From: Gymnogyps californianus
Lineage: Eukaryota; Chordata; Aves; Accipitriformes; Cathartidae
Assembly: GCF_018139145.2 (NCBI RefSeq)
Contig: NC_059481.1
Coordinates: 16,852,368 to 16,916,367, forward strand
DNA length: 64,000 nucleotides
Reading direction: 5' to 3'
In this document: positions 9,562 through 23,310 of the stretch, in pieces
How the letters are laid out: each line of letters starts with the position of its first letter
How positions within the stretch are numbered: the first letter of the stretch is position 1
Made by a program: the position numbers and the translations under genes
The notes under the pieces: model-generated
The model's input: only the letters and a program-made list of their open reading frames with translations
Databases searched by the model: none
What the model was told of the DNA's origin: nothing

Positions 9562-12500
9562 AAATTAAACAAAGCCCCTAGCATTATGGCTGCAGTGAAA
9601 AGCTACGAAATGCTAGAATTTAGATACTGTTATCTGTAAGGCAAATAAAAACTAAACTGAATTTTAATCTTACATTCTTTTTATTATATTTTATTATAAT
9701 ATCACACTGAAAATACTAGATCAGACAGACTGTGATCTGGGATAAACAAGGAACAGTGCCTACTGGGACAGGATGCTGGACTTGGTGACGACTGCACAAC
9801 ACGTCTGTGGCACAGGCAATTTAAATCAAGCCAACAATCCCTCCTGTGAAAACCCAGCACCCAGACTTAATGCAGTCACCAGCATCTAAACCCAAGACAT
9901 CTTAGAAATTTGACAAAATAGAACTTCAATGCTATTTGCAGAAGTGTGGGGGTAATAGAGGCTTTGTATACGTATGATCAACTTCGTACCCACAATCTTT
10001 AGTTATATACAAAACGCTAGTGCATACAAACACTTTGTTGCTCCTCCTCGTTTTTGTAACCATCAATATGCATTGTGTATGAGACCCAGAAAACACGTGC
10101 AACTGGTATGTGCTAGAATGGGTTAAAACAAATCAACCATTCGTAAATTTGACAGATATTTAACAAACACAGCATTCATACTTCAGGTGTTTCCAAGTGT
10201 TCCAAATGTCCCAGGAAAGCAGGGAAAAAAAAAATGTTTCTTAGATAAGAAAATTTTATAGATCACTTGCTAATTCGAACACTTTTGATGTTGAAGGAAA
10301 GAGTTAAAATTCATCTGGTGTAGAAATGATGACTAACTCCTTACAGTGCTTTGGATAAACATGAACTGCAGTGGGTTCGGACACTGAACTGAATTCAGGA
10401 TTGCATAACCTAACCTTCAATATCAGATTAAATATTTAACAACTGGATTCAAAATATTTAATGCTAACTTCTCAGTCCATTGATCAACACACTATACAGT
10501 AGGAAATCATTTAAGAGTGAAAAGCTGGCTTGGTCCTTCAACAGCTGTTTGCAGACGCACATATCCTAAGAGAGCATGTCCAGTATTTCCTACCACAAAG
10601 GGTCTGCGCTCCTAAACCCAAGCATTTCTTAGGCCCCAATGTTAATTATACATTAAAAAAAGAAAAAAAAAAAAAAAATACAGCTACAAACTGTCATCAA
10701 CTATATTTGCCAAAAAGTATGACGTGCATTCCATAAGAATAACTGTCTGTTATAAAATGCACTTTTCTATTTGTTTTATTTTCATAGCCTTATCTAACAA
10801 GAAAGATACCCTGCTCAGGATGTGGAGCTGTAGGTCCAACACAGAACTCAATGTCAACTTGGAGTCTCACCAGTAAACAAAAGAAATTTAAGGTGAATCT
10901 ATGAAATGCACTCCAGAGCAAAAACAGATGCCATCTGTTGCATTTTAAATACAAAAGCACAGTCATGGAGACTACTTCATCACGCAATGTTTTCTTTACA
11001 GCTAAAAACAGCATCTCAGATCAGGACAAGTGATATGGAAGGAAGACTTGCCTCTGCAGAACATCTCCGCATGCTGCAAGCGAGCATGACCACAGACTCT
11101 GTAACACAACCCGAAGATGAAGCCATCGCTTTGGCTGCCTGACACAGCAGTTTACAAAGTCTTTTACAATAATTTCTTCAAACTTCAATCCCCACCATGA
11201 ACATCACTACTTCTAGAAAATCTGCTCCAGAAACTGAGTATCCTAACTGGCTATCCAGCTAACCCATGCCTGAGGCCAAAAACCCAGCAGTTCTGGGAAA
11301 TCACTTAATCTGCATTTTCTAAATTTATCCTGAAATAGAGCTGGTCTATCATAATCACTCACTAACCACGCAAGGCTGTTCAGGGCTTATGGCCCCTGTA
11401 ATTTTGGGGATCACCTCCGGATCAGGATTGCTAGCAGGGGGAATCATTTTCTTCTCATATCTTACCAAATCTTCTCAAATCTCTTCTAAATCTCTTCTTT
11501 CTCCTCCTCACAGGCCTATTTACATGAACATCATCTCCCAGGACCTCCAATTTCCGAGCAGGATATCAGAGACAGCAAAAAGCTGTTTCTACCATATGGA
11601 CAAAGCCACTTCTCTCTCTTCTGTAGTCAGACGTGGATATATACAAAACAAAGGAGAGGAGGGAGCCAACAAATGAAAATACAAGTCTTCACAGGGATGT
11701 GGGAACACACTAGGAAGTCAGTAAAAGCTGGAGCACGCAGTGGGTGAGTAGGTGGAAAGAGAGAAACGCAAACTCTTCCTGCTCCATCATGTTCACACCT
11801 GGTTCCTCCGTCCCCCTGCTCCCAGTCTGCTCCTCTGCTGTGGCCAGAAGAAACCCACAGCACCTCAGCCTCTTTCTAATCACGATGATCAATCAATTAA
11901 ACAACGGTGTTTCAAACGATAATCTTGAAGTTCAGCAACACATAGCCACAAAACCAGACCCTGTTGGATCACTGTGCCTCCCACGCTTTTGTAGCTAAAC
12001 AGTATCCTCTTAACACATGCATCTCTCATCAAGTCCTCTTTCATTGCCCTTCAAACGTCCTTGAATCCCCCTTTAAATGTTAATCTTGTGCCAGCACTTA
12101 TAGAGACAAAGTCAACTGTTCTCCTCTCCCGCCAGACCATAGCAAGCCATACCCTAAACCTACTGCCCGGCACCCTGAATAGCAATCAAAAGGATGTGTT
12201 GCTTGTTTTGGAGTAGAAGAACAGAGGGAGGAATATCAGCGTTACTTCAATAAACTCTTCAGCCACTGATTCTGCTTAGCCAGAAATAAAATTAGAAGTA
12301 TGCATAGCATCACCTGCCAGTGTGGTGGCAACCTTTTGGCCACCTGCAAGTCCCCGGCTGTGTCCTCCCAATAAATACTGGGAGAACTGAAGCAACCAAG
12401 GGGACACTCAGAGCCTTGCACACTTAGTTCCTAGCTCGTAATAACGGCAAGGGCGCACACAGGAAAGGGGGGTTCAGCCTATACATTCTCAGGGGTATAA

Positions 12501-13925
12501 ACACCCTGTTTACATACAGCTGCCACGACCTGGCACTGAAGTCATAGAGGTCAGCAATGTTTTCAGCCCCAGGAAACTAGTGATTTTGGAAAGCATCTGC
12601 ACCACAGACGGCTCTTCGCCTACACAAAGACTGAATTTAATGGAACAACCTAACACCAAAATTCAAGGAAAAATGTCCATCTTTAACTATCGTCCTGACT
12701 TGGCAGGGCACTGTAAGAAATGCTTCATTTTAAGACCACACTTAAAACTCTCTGCTGAAAATCAACTGTATGTTTCTGAAATTAAACACATGCTTAAAGG
12801 ACTTGCTAAATAGGGGTGCAAAGAAATGAGGTACCAGGCAAATCTTCCCGCAGCTCTGGCTCAAAAAAGCAGAAAAGCGTATTCAATTATAAAAGTAAAG
12901 TTACTGAAAAAGCTTCCTCATTTGAGAGGCACCACAGAGATTACAGCACAGACTTCACCAATTACTTACGTAAAATCAGAACAATAGCAAGTGATAATCA
13001 TGGATTGCAAAATGTTCATAAAACCCTTCTGCTACCAGTGAGTTATTCCTCAAGTGTGTCAATTATATCAGTTTAATTTTGGAAATACACACTCTTACTG
13101 ACTTACAGTTTCATATACTGAGCCACCTGGTTGTTACCAGGAGATCTGAAGGAAGAGCAATCCTAGAGCTGTGCGGAAGTGCTTTATAGCAATAAGCAAG
13201 CAGAGAAACCAGCAAAAGCAAAACTATTATTAGAGTAAAGAACTCGGAGACTGTTACAAGCCTGAAACTTCTCCTTTGCAGGGACTGGAAAAATGCAGTT
13301 TTTCTTATGGGCTTTACTTTTCTCTTACTCCCCCTTTTTCAGAGGGCATAAATCGCTCTCAGCTGTGAAAGAACTACAAGCATTTGGCTTCACAGAAAAA
13401 AAACGATACTTTGGGGTTACTAGACAGAACTCTGTTCTGCAGAAATGAAATCAGAAATAAAATCAGTGTTTGCAAGTTTTACAAAAGGGCACTTCCGACT
13501 TCTCTGAAATTCTGCACGCTCGCTATTTCTTGGAGCCATTTTCCTTGCCTGACTTACAGAGCACTGAAGAACATGGAGCTGGCAGGCAGATTGTATTACT
13601 CCACCGAACTGCATTTGAAAACATCAACTACTGCAGACTGCAGCTGTCCTATTGCAGAGGCCAAGTTACTCACACAGAGCGTACTACCCCCGTTTCATAA
13701 ACTGTGCTGCCTCTTCAGAGCCAGCCCTTCTCTAATGAGCAGAGCAGCCAAGCTCTGCCAACGCCCTGCGGCCAGCATTGCCCAATTCAAAGACAGGGAA
13801 GTAACAGGCTTCAACGAAGGACCCTTCGCGTTGGAATTCACTCCTACCAGACTCAGGAATTGCTGAAACTCAGAGAGGGCTATGCAACCTGCCTCCAAAG
13901 CTTTTTCATGCAAGTAAAGATAATT

Positions 13926-13961
13926 TATTTAAATTGTATTTAAAATTTGTATTTAAATTTG
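13926..13961. repeat. AT-rich tandem repeat, three copies
   Basis: Three consecutive degenerate units read tatttaaattg (13926-13936), tatttaaaatttg (13937-13949) and tatttaaatttg (13950-13961). They are followed shortly by an A run. This is simple-sequence expansion inside an intron. Confidence 0.85.
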
Positions 13962-15687
13962 TATGTTAAAAAAAAAAAAAACCAACAAACTGTTAACCAA
14001 GCTGCTAGCAAGCAAACAAGAATGTTCCTAGAGAAAATCCTTTTCTATATATATATTTTTTTTTCTCCTAAAAAACTCCTGCCCTTATGCACTGTCCTAT
14101 TCCATTTGCACCACAGGACGTTTACTGTGCAGTTTTAATCTCAAAGGCAGAATGGTACACAGGAATGATACGCAGCCGATGAATAAACACTGCTGTCGGC
14201 ATCCTGCTCTCCACCTTCGGAAACCTACGTGTGCTCTATCACAGTTCGGTCTTGAAAGCAGCAGCGCATGCACCTTTCCTGCCACAGGATGCAAGAGCCA
14301 GTGCACAAGCTCGAGACTACAGAAAGGAATACTTCAAGGGCTGCAAAATTTAAATTGGAAGCGTCTTTCATTTTTTTTACATGAAGAACTACAACAGCTG
14401 AAAAGGGAAAGCTCATCTGAAACAGAAATTCAAAATGCCACCACTGTAATTAGTTTTTGAGAAAAATATTTACACTGCAGCTGAATCAAGCTGCTTTGCA
14501 GCCAAACCCCGGCAAAACTGCAACAACAGAGAAGGTTTTGTGTCTGCTTTTTAATGATTGTATCCTAATTACAGCAAAATTTCACCCCTTCCCAATGCTG
14601 GCTGGGAGAATCATTGTAAAATGCAGGGTCCTGCAAATTAGCAAGCAAGTGAACAATAAAATCCCCCCAAGGATAATGCATCACAAAACACACTGCATTC
14701 ATTTATTTGGCAAAGTGCAGTTTAATTACTTGTAAAAATAATGACTCCTTTGTACGGGCTCTTGCTAACATGCGTTGCTGCTCTGTATTTTGCTGAGTGG
14801 TACAAGCTGCGTGCCAAATTTGCGTGCATGGATTATACAGCGTGCGCATAAGCAGAGTGCAGAAAAGAGGTTGTGCAGTATCCATTGTGTTTTGACAGCA
14901 CATAAAAGACATATATTCTCTTCATGGAATTTGTCTGCTTTTCTATATTTTGAAACTCAATATTTCTCCTCTCAAGAGGGATTTGCAAGCCTCGATCCCA
15001 TCTCATTGCAGAAAATGCTAAGCACAATAAAAATCTCTGCTGGGGAATCAGGATATGCCTGTTTTGCAGCCGCCACCCTCCCGTGGGGAAGGGCCATGGT
15101 GGTCCCCATGTCACACACTGCTCCCACCACTCCGGCCAGCCCCGAGCTTGTAGCATAGTGCTCCACCACCGTCCCACCCACTGAGAAAGGGGTCCATGAC
15201 TTCCAGTGGCCACAGATTTCTGTTTGCAGGGCTTCATGGAGATAGCAGGGTTTTCCGAGTCATGGCTGTCAGGTGTTCATACATTATATTTCCACCCAGC
15301 AGTCCAAGAAGAAAACTAACCATAATGAACAGTTTAAGGATATACTAAGAAGAACAGGAGCTAGGATCTTGATGGTAATGTTACTGAAGTTGCTAGTGCT
15401 TTATTTTCAAAGATGAACTGTAAAGGTCATCAGAGAAATCCCTTGAATTACACCAGCAGCACCCGTTAAAGGGAATGGCACGGGGCAATGCCATGTAATC
15501 CAAGTACTCTTCTTTTTTCTTTCCACTGAGCGAGAACTGCCATTCCAGTATTGGAACCAGTTGTGAAATACTCCACCAAATACATAAATAGCTGTTGTAA
15601 TAGTTTTGTTTACTTGCCATTTCTTTTTAAATTACCAGCTCTACTCATATTCAGATTGCAGTATTTGCTGTGAGCTCTATTATCAAA

Positions 15688-15737
15688 TTTTGGCCAACTT
15701 AAGCTTTCTGTGATAAAGTTTTGGCCAACTTAAGCTT
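15688..15737. repeat. 31-bp direct duplication (second copy partial)
   Basis: The block ttttggccaacttaagctt occurs at 15688-15706 and again at 15719-15737, a spacing of 31 bp. The sequence between reads ctgtgataaag, so the second copy is a partial tandem duplication of the first unit. Confidence 0.85.
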
Positions 15738-17037
15738 CTTGACAGTATGTAAAGAGTATTAACGTGGTTAGTCTCACCTTGGAGAACTTTGCTGCAGTTA
15801 TAGGATGAATTTGCACATTCCAATTTTACAAGATAGCCTGCAAGAGAGTTGCATGTTTTCACAGTATGACTGTTGAACTCGGAGAAAAAACTAACACTGT
15901 CATCATCTCTGATTAATCCCAGCCAAGGGTGGCAGAAGGTTAGAGTACAGCTCCTGTCCTACCCTGCACCTCCTCCTTCACCCTCACTTTGCATGTGGTT
16001 GGCTGAATTGTTAAAGATGAAACTTAAATGCAATCACTCCAGCAACACAGATCGTACTTTTTGCCCTCTAACACTCTGCCCAACAACTACAGAAAGCAGA
16101 ATAATTTACAATTTGTAACAGAGAAATGTTGCGTGATAATGTGGATGACACAGCAGACTCCTAAATGTGACACTGGGTCACTGAACATAAACCCCAAGTA
16201 TCTGAAAATTCAATTCAGAAAAACAAAGTTAATAACAAAGCTTAAGTGAACCAGGCATCACAATAACACACATGCAGACCAAATCTTTTTCTCCTTTACA
16301 AATAGCCCCCTCGGGACTTATTTAAGCTCTTTGTCTTTATTAGCCTCAGCTTTTAAAGCTAGATCTCCAAACATTTGCTATTCAAAAATAACTTCTCATC
16401 TTCTGAAGGATTCCTTGTAAAACACTGCAGTAAATGCTCACGCCACTAGTTCCTTGCTATGAGTTTGTAAAAGCTTCTCAAGACCACTCAGAAGAGAACT
16501 GTTTCTACTGTTAAATACTTGCATTCATTCTTACCTCAATTTTTTACCTATACTTGTAAGATGGCTATTCTCTACAAGATGCCGCCTTATTTCAATACAA
16601 TTATCCTTATTTCGTTTAACTACAAAACTCCAAATCTATAAAGTAAGAACACAACAGTCAACCACCACCACGAAGCCTGCTAGCTCCCCTCTTTGGGGCA
16701 GCTGTGCTTGTTCAAAGAAAAGCTTTTTCACTTGTGTTTGCATAAGGTTTGTCTTAATTAGTCAATATTACAGTGACTCACTTTGGGCTTTACAAGACAG
16801 CTGGAAGCAGAACACTCTGCAACAGAAAAGGAGAACATAACAATGTTACTGCATTTCCCCTAAACCCTAAGGACCTGCCCTCATTGTTGCTAGCAAGAAA
16901 GGTAAAAGCAAAATTGTACAAAAATTGCGTTTAAGGGTAGAGTATAGCTCCTAGACACTATTCAGTGACAATGTACGGCAAAGGCAAGCATGATACAGAA
17001 TGGAAAACTAGCAGAGGAACCATCAAATCATCCTTAC

Positions 17038-17221
17038 TCTGTCAAAAGCTGGTGCAGCTTCTGGTAGCCCCTCTCCAAGGCCAAGCTCACAGGCGTTGCC
17101 CCTTCGTTGTTGTGGATGCTGAGAGCTCCTCTTCCACCCGGCTGCTGGAGCAGAAACCACGTCAGCCGCAGCAGACCCAGCCTCACCGCAAAATGCATCA
17201 GTGTTTCCCGAGGGATGTTCT
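17038..17221 (-). CDS. AKAP13: AKAP13 coding exon 4 (ankyrin-like region)
   Basis: The acceptor CTTCTTTCTTCCCAG sits at 17222 after an unusually long pyrimidine tract, and the donor is ACAGA|GTAAGG at 17037. Two bases complete a Glu codon split with coding exon 3, 60 full codons follow, and two bases begin the next Glu codon. The translated segment contains MHFAVRLGLLRLTWFLLQQ, GGRGALSIHNNEGATPVSLA and YQKLHQLLTE, nearly identical to mammalian AKAP13. It has the ankyrin-repeat pattern of two helices plus a 'N.EGATPVSLA' turn-and-helix. In the family this forms a small ankyrin-like module near the N terminus whose partner is poorly defined. It falls at about residues 160-221 of the predicted protein. 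High conservation against the divergent giant exon implies structural constraint. Confidence 0.97.
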
Positions 17222-17223
17222 CT

Positions 17224-17268
17224 GGGAAGAAAGAAGGAAAAAAAGGAAAAAAAAAAAAAAAGAAATGG
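17224..17268 (-). promoter_or_regulatory. Extended polypyrimidine tract of coding exon 4 acceptor
   Basis: On the plus strand the interval is almost purely A and G. On the transcribed sense this is about 45 nt of T with scattered C immediately upstream of the CAG acceptor. It includes a homopolymeric T run of about 15. Tracts of this kind recruit U2AF and polypyrimidine-binding proteins, so allele length could tune splicing. That functional statement is inference. Confidence 0.75.
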
Positions 17269-20200
17269 GAATTTGTAGGCTGCAGGTTAGGTGAATGCCA
17301 TATCCCCATGTCCCAGCCACACCACACACAATGGCCGGCATGGAGCTGACAGCCCAAAAGCCGAGGAACCTGCAGCACCTGGAAAAACATGCTGGCTGTC
17401 AATATCCAGGAGAGACCAGGACTTTAAAGTGAGGGACACACTACAGTGGGACTGGAAGTGCTCAGAAACTCTCAGGGTGAGACTGACCACAGAAGTCAAT
17501 GTGAAAAAACACACCGTTTCATAAACGGCCACGGCAACCACCAAGTTGCAGCGCTTCCGAACAGAACCTAGCATGGTCAGGTGGGTTTTTCTAGATGTCC
17601 AAGCCTTCTCCTCACACACCCAGGACCAGCTTTTAGGAACAGACAAGTTTTGTTATTTAATGGGACGCTGATTTGTCCCAAGGTGTGAAAAAAATCAATT
17701 ACATTTGAAGCACAAATCTAAAGCAGTTATGAAAGAGAACAGTTTAACCTCTCATGTAGACAAAAAAAAAAAGTGAGGATTTTGCTTTCCTGGTTTGATT
17801 ATGCCTCAGACCAGCTTTTCTCAGCTTTATACAGTAGCTCTATCATTCTGAGTAGCAGCATTTGTAAACTAGCAATCTCTGCTGCTGCTTTTTATGTTTA
17901 ATAACCGTGACCTTCTAATTTGGTAAAAGTCACTCTTGAGCCTAAGCTTTCATCTCAGAAAAATATCCCCCTACTCTAAAAGCTGCAGTCCTAGAACAAT
18001 GCTCTGAAAAGCTTCAGCCAGAAATGAGCTCCAGATGCACTGCTGAAATACTGTATTTGCAGATCAAAGCCTGTTACTTCTGTATGAAGGGCAAAAGCAT
18101 TTGGGTTAAAAAAACTGCGAGAAATAAAAATTTGTTCTTTTAATTAACAAAGGATTTCAGTATTGACTGGCAGCAACAACAACAACGAAAAAGCACCAAC
18201 TGGGTCTCAGTAAACCATGCCAATGAGCACACTTGGTATAATACCTTCAATATCGTAGCAATGATTTATTGGGTTATTAATTTGGTTGCCAGCCAAACCT
18301 ATACAGCAGGTTTAAAAATGCAAGTACATAATGGCTTTAGGGTTTAATTAAGTATTTTTTCCTCAAGAAGTATGCCCCAAGAGAAATCACTTTTTCAAAG
18401 TGCTGTTGTTTTTCTTGCTTGCTTGCTTTTTTAAGGAACATCATTAAGACCTTCAGTGAAAAACAAAGCAAAAACAGGCAGTTCTCCCCTGCCTGACACA
18501 CAATTTTTCCCAACTTTTTGGATCAATTCCTGAAGAACTAATTTGTATTCAAGAACCAAAGGCTTTCTGGCACCATCTCTCTTCCGAATGACTCCAAATT
18601 AGGTCTCTGGGCTACAAACCAATCCTTCCTCCCTAACCTCCTCTTGATTACCGTAAAGCAAAACCATGCTGTCCTGAATACATGAGCATGTCTGAACGGA
18701 GGTTCCAGCTGATCAGAGAAAAACGGAATAGCTGAGCTCACTCAGACAAATTCTTAGCCTGTGGGAGAGTAATGACAAGGATTTTGGTATTAAATGCTAT
18801 AGAGTGTAATGATTTAGAAATAAACAATGCAACAAGGTAGTTAATCAATGGTTGTCAGTGTTGGATTTAAAGAAAAATGAAAAATAACACACCATATAGA
18901 CAGACATAAGGGAAAGGCTACTCATGAGGTTGCAAAATGAGAAAGTGTGGATACAGGTAGGACTTACCGAGAGTGAAAGCAGATGCCCAAGGTTTCACTC
19001 AATGAACTTGTACTTGCGCAAAGCTCCTACATTAGCTGTACACTGGTGGAGTCTGCTAGCATAATTAAAGCAGTACAGCTCTTCCTACTGAGATGCAGGA
19101 TGCACAAAAGCACTTCTGTTAGAGCAAACGACTGCCATGCAAATAAAGAATGTGTTGCACTGGTCTGACCATATCTGTTCTACCACGAGATCTCCTGTTC
19201 TAGCTGCTTTGTTGAAAGGAAATATCATCTTCTTAACTAAAATGGGCAGCCTTGCACCAAAACCGAGCAGCGTAGACCTGCAAAGGAGAAGCACTGGTCC
19301 CTGGACCAAAATGCTTCCTCCTCCCTCAGCTGAGAGCCTTACAGTTAGGTAGAAGCATCTTCTACTCACCAGCTCATGGTTCACCAATAAACACACACAC
19401 CAATTGCAAGTTCTGCAACATGCAGGCAAATACTCATCCTGTCCCTGATCCAACTGGGTGCCCCTCTCTGTCTCATATTTCCACAGACGAAATGCCCCCT
19501 CCCAGTTGTCCCAAATGCCCATCTGAGGTCATCTGCTCATATGACTGCAACTTCTGAAAATCCCACCTTTTTCCCATTCTTTTAAAACAATGTTCTTTAT
19601 CATCAAATTAGCGGATACAGTAGTTCCAGTGCTTGGATGGAGGTGTCTACAAACGCAACTGAACCGAATGTGGCCCTGCCCCAATGCCTTTGAGCAACAA
19701 CGACATGCACAGAAGATTTGTACAAGACAACATGGCGTGTTGCCATTGGGAGCATATTAAACATACAAGCTCACTATCCAGGCCCATTTGGAAGGCTCTG
19801 CCTAACATATAAACTGGCATGAGGCCTTCCTAACAGATGGGCACAGATGATGGCAGCAAAGAGACAAAGTACTGTACATAAAACAACTGCAGGGGCCCCA
19901 GGCAATGGCTTTAGAAGGTTTTGGAGCGTGCAAAACTTGCACAGCTACAGTTAAAAAGGCGTGTGCCATCTGTGGTCTGGATTAACTACTAATATATAAT
20001 GAAAAATACATCTGTTGGTGTATGGTGTTGCTCAGAACAAGACGAGAGCTGGTCTGCATCAAGTACAGGAGTGTCGCTGGATGGAGAAGGGAGGAAGACG
20101 GACAGGTCCCTCCAGCCTTCCTACCTCTGAAGGGATGAAGCTTGTAGCACAAAATGTTGAAAATTCAGTCAACAATTTCAAAGTCTTGTCATGGTGCAAA

Positions 20201-23034
20201 ATGCCCGTCACAGGCATGGAAGAGTAACAAAAGCTTTAACATGCAATAGCCAGAGCTCCTTCTCCTACCCCATATCAAGCGTGAGCTCCTCATCTTAAAA
20301 TGTCTGTCCTTTGAATGTCAACAAAAAGCTTCTTGTAATTAGGAAATTGTGGAAATAAAAGACACACGATACTGGAAAGGCCAAAGTTGTTTTGTTCCTT
20401 TCTCGTTTCCTAGTAATAGGCAAGAGTTGAAACATATGATTATCATCCCATAATGGCAGGGCACTCTAATCCAGCTGGCAAAACCTAAGACTTTAGATGT
20501 ATTATTTTTATGTATTTTTTTGCATCTGTGACACACGAACAGACAGTTTATCTGGGTAACTAAGGACAAAATTTCCAGAGAATGCTGTCAAATGTACTTT
20601 GCTAATAGTAAAGGATTAAGGTTTAAGGTGCTATTAGCACAAAACAAATAAGCATTGAAGAAAAAAAAAGTTTGGGTCTGACACATCGAAGAACACACAA
20701 ACTGTTCTCTAAGTAAAAACTGCCATTTTAGCCCTGATTAAATAACAAAAAAACCACATACTGTCCCTTTTTAAAAATCGCTCTTTATATAGAGTAACCC
20801 ACACCTAACTGCTCAGTTTATCCTCCATGCCCTGAGACATCTCATCAAGGAAGAGACAACCATGGACTGGAATAGCTTGAAGCACCTCTGGCTAGTCTTC
20901 CCGTGACGGTGACCTTTGCTTGGTTCTCACCCAAATTCGTATACACTCAGCAATTTTGAAATCTACCATCAAATCTGGCCTCAAAATCTTGTTCTCCTTG
21001 CTTCTGCTGGAAATGTTCTCACTGCTCAGATCAACCCTCAAGAAACACGGGGAGCAAAAACCAGCCACAAGCTATCACTTAATGCTGAGGTCCTAGAGGA
21101 AGGCTCCAGCAGACAACTGTACTGAAGAAAGGTCAAGGCAAAGACACTGTGTTTGGAGTTATCAGTTCAGTTAATAAAAAGATGTGTGGCTAATTCTTTT
21201 TTAATCTTATAAACAAGACATTTTTCAAAGCACACCAAAGGATCTTCGTGTCCCCATCCCCACTAATATCAAAGGGAACAGAAACTTTCTCATGCCAATG
21301 ATTTCTCAGCCACAAACTGAGCGGTACATCTGAGTACTGAGCAGCACATTTCAGACACTGCCTGAATCAGAATTGTTTTCTACTTCCCATTTTCCACTGC
21401 AGAGGGTTTAAATGCAGGTATGGAAAAGATTTTTTACATCTTATCAAGGACTACAGCTGCACAGATCTCTTTCCAGTGTTGGCCCAGAAAAGATCATGCT
21501 GATTTATACCGTACAGTCCTTTATCAGAGGGCAGAGAGGAAGGTGAGCAGCATATTGGGAAAGGATACGAAACCCTATGAAAAAACATACCTGTAACTAT
21601 TACACTGAAAGGGTTCAATGAGAAACTATAAAGAGTGCAGCAGATGAACAGATTAAAGATTTACGTCTGAAAAACATCATCAGCTGCATATCTTTAACAT
21701 TCTCCCATGGAAAAAACTGTTAGCTCCTAATAATCAAAATTTCCTTCTAACTATTTCTGAAAGCTTTTTAAAGGTTTTTTTAGGCTTTTTGCTTTTTTGT
21801 TTAAAATAACGTGATTTTTTTGGTTACTTTCTCTGTTCAGACGTTCTCCCTTTCTGTAAAAAAAAAATTAATGATCTCTAAGCACGGTGACGCTTGGGTT
21901 GTGCTGTACACTGCAATCCTGCTGGTTTTGTACACAAAGTTATTAAACTCGTAACCCAAATCCACTCAGATTATTTCAAACCAGGGCAAAGCATTTCCCT
22001 CTCTACTCACCTCCTACCTGGCAAGCTCACGGGGTTTCATTTCTCAAGCAGTACTTACTGCACACGGATGTTTGTTCCGCAGCATTTCTGGGAAGCTGTA
22101 CATACTCAAAACATCAGTAACCGCGTTCCTAATGTTAAGGAGCTGTTAAGTGTTTTATCTAATGAGACGGTCTCCTGGTTATATGCCCGTAATCGTGGCT
22201 GACTATCTCACAGCTCATCAAAGGGATTGCTTCTCCTTATGCTCCCAGGGGAATGGCTCCATAGCATGGTTGATGACCACAACCCTCTGCCAACGTTAAT
22301 CAGCTCCTGGAAGCACCATCTCAGAAAGCTCACACCACTGAAACTCTAACCATAGGTCTGGGTTTCACCGCTTACTTTTAATGAGCAAAATGAAAAGACT
22401 CTGCTTCCTCAAAGGTTTTGTCAGAATATTATTTAAAAGGAATTTTGAAAGTGATCTGTTTACTACTGATAGTTAACTCAAGGATTAAGCTCTCTAAGCT
22501 TTTCATACCTGAGCCTTGGATCCTCCCTAATTTTTTTTTCCTGCTTTTTTTGCCCACTGCAACACAAACAAGCCATAATCATTACTCATATGTCCAAATG
22601 TTCTGTTCTGGTTTTCTAGTTAGCTTATTTTCTCTTCAGTCATTTAAAATAGAAAATCACAGCCCTATATTTACCTTGCATGCATCCTCAGAATACATAT
22701 TAAATTTTGATTTCTAGATATAAAGTGTAACAACCTGTTCCATTTAAACAGCTGCCTTTAAATTGCCACCGAGAACAGTAAATAACCCTACTTTTGACAG
22801 CAGTAACAACTATGTTCTTTAGAAAGTTACAGTGCACTTGTAATAATTAAGATGGACATGATTACATGCCACCTGAAAGTAATGCTTTGTTTGGAATACC
22901 ATGGTAACAAGAGTAATCCTTAATTATGGATATTCTGAAATTGTGGATACCATTTGAGTTCATACAGATAGACTGATAATTAAGAGCAAGTCCCAGGAAT
23001 CGCCTGCTGCAGAGGGACAGTGCATGGCTGGGAG

Positions 23035-23310
23035 AAGAGCACAGTCCTTGGGACGCCACCGCCCCAGGACAGAAGAGATGAGGACTGCAGCTGCGCAGGG
23101 AGGAGGTCAGGACACACTTGCCCAAGGGGGTTCAGACACACTCTTTACCTGCAATGCAAATCCTTTCCCCACACACGCATGCACCCTGCCCTGCACCTGC
23201 AACACAAGGTAGTGCTGCTGCGCCAGCTGAGCAGGACCACGGCACCACGCACGGCGCAGCTTCCTCCGTCTCCTTCGGCCTCGGCACATGTCGGGCTCTC
23301 TTTTGCTATC
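23035..23310. other. Moderately CpG-rich intronic patch
   Basis: About a dozen CpGs by eye, including a cacgcacggcgcag block and a tccgtctccttcggcctcgg block, occur in an interval more GC-rich than its surroundings. No coding frame with homology or splice sites is apparent. Confidence 0.3.

Larger units (their letters stand above)
5359..17037 (-). other. AKAP13: AKAP13 intron between coding exons 4 and 5
   Basis: This intron of about 11.7 kb runs from the donor GA|GTAAGG (17037) to the acceptor at 5359. Its content is AT-rich with many short A or T tracts. Notable pieces are a CpG-richer patch (about 8880-9220), an A-tract/T-tract foldback (9513-9561), an A run (about 10656-10678), an AT-rich tandem repeat (13926-13961), a 31-bp duplication (15688-15737) and a possible ancient repeat relic (about 6980-7025). 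I see no convincing second gene on either strand. Confidence 0.85.

Noticed and set aside
13384..13866. 160-codon plus-strand open frame
   Set aside because: No homology is recognised and it overlaps other chance frames on both strands. It lies antisense in an AKAP13 intron.
13860..13900. MIR-like words (aactcagagaggg, then gcaacctgcctcc)
   Set aside because: Too short and too degenerate to separate from chance.
19085..19522. 145-codon minus-strand open frame
   Set aside because: It has no known family and no acceptor or donor placing it in the AKAP13 reading phase.
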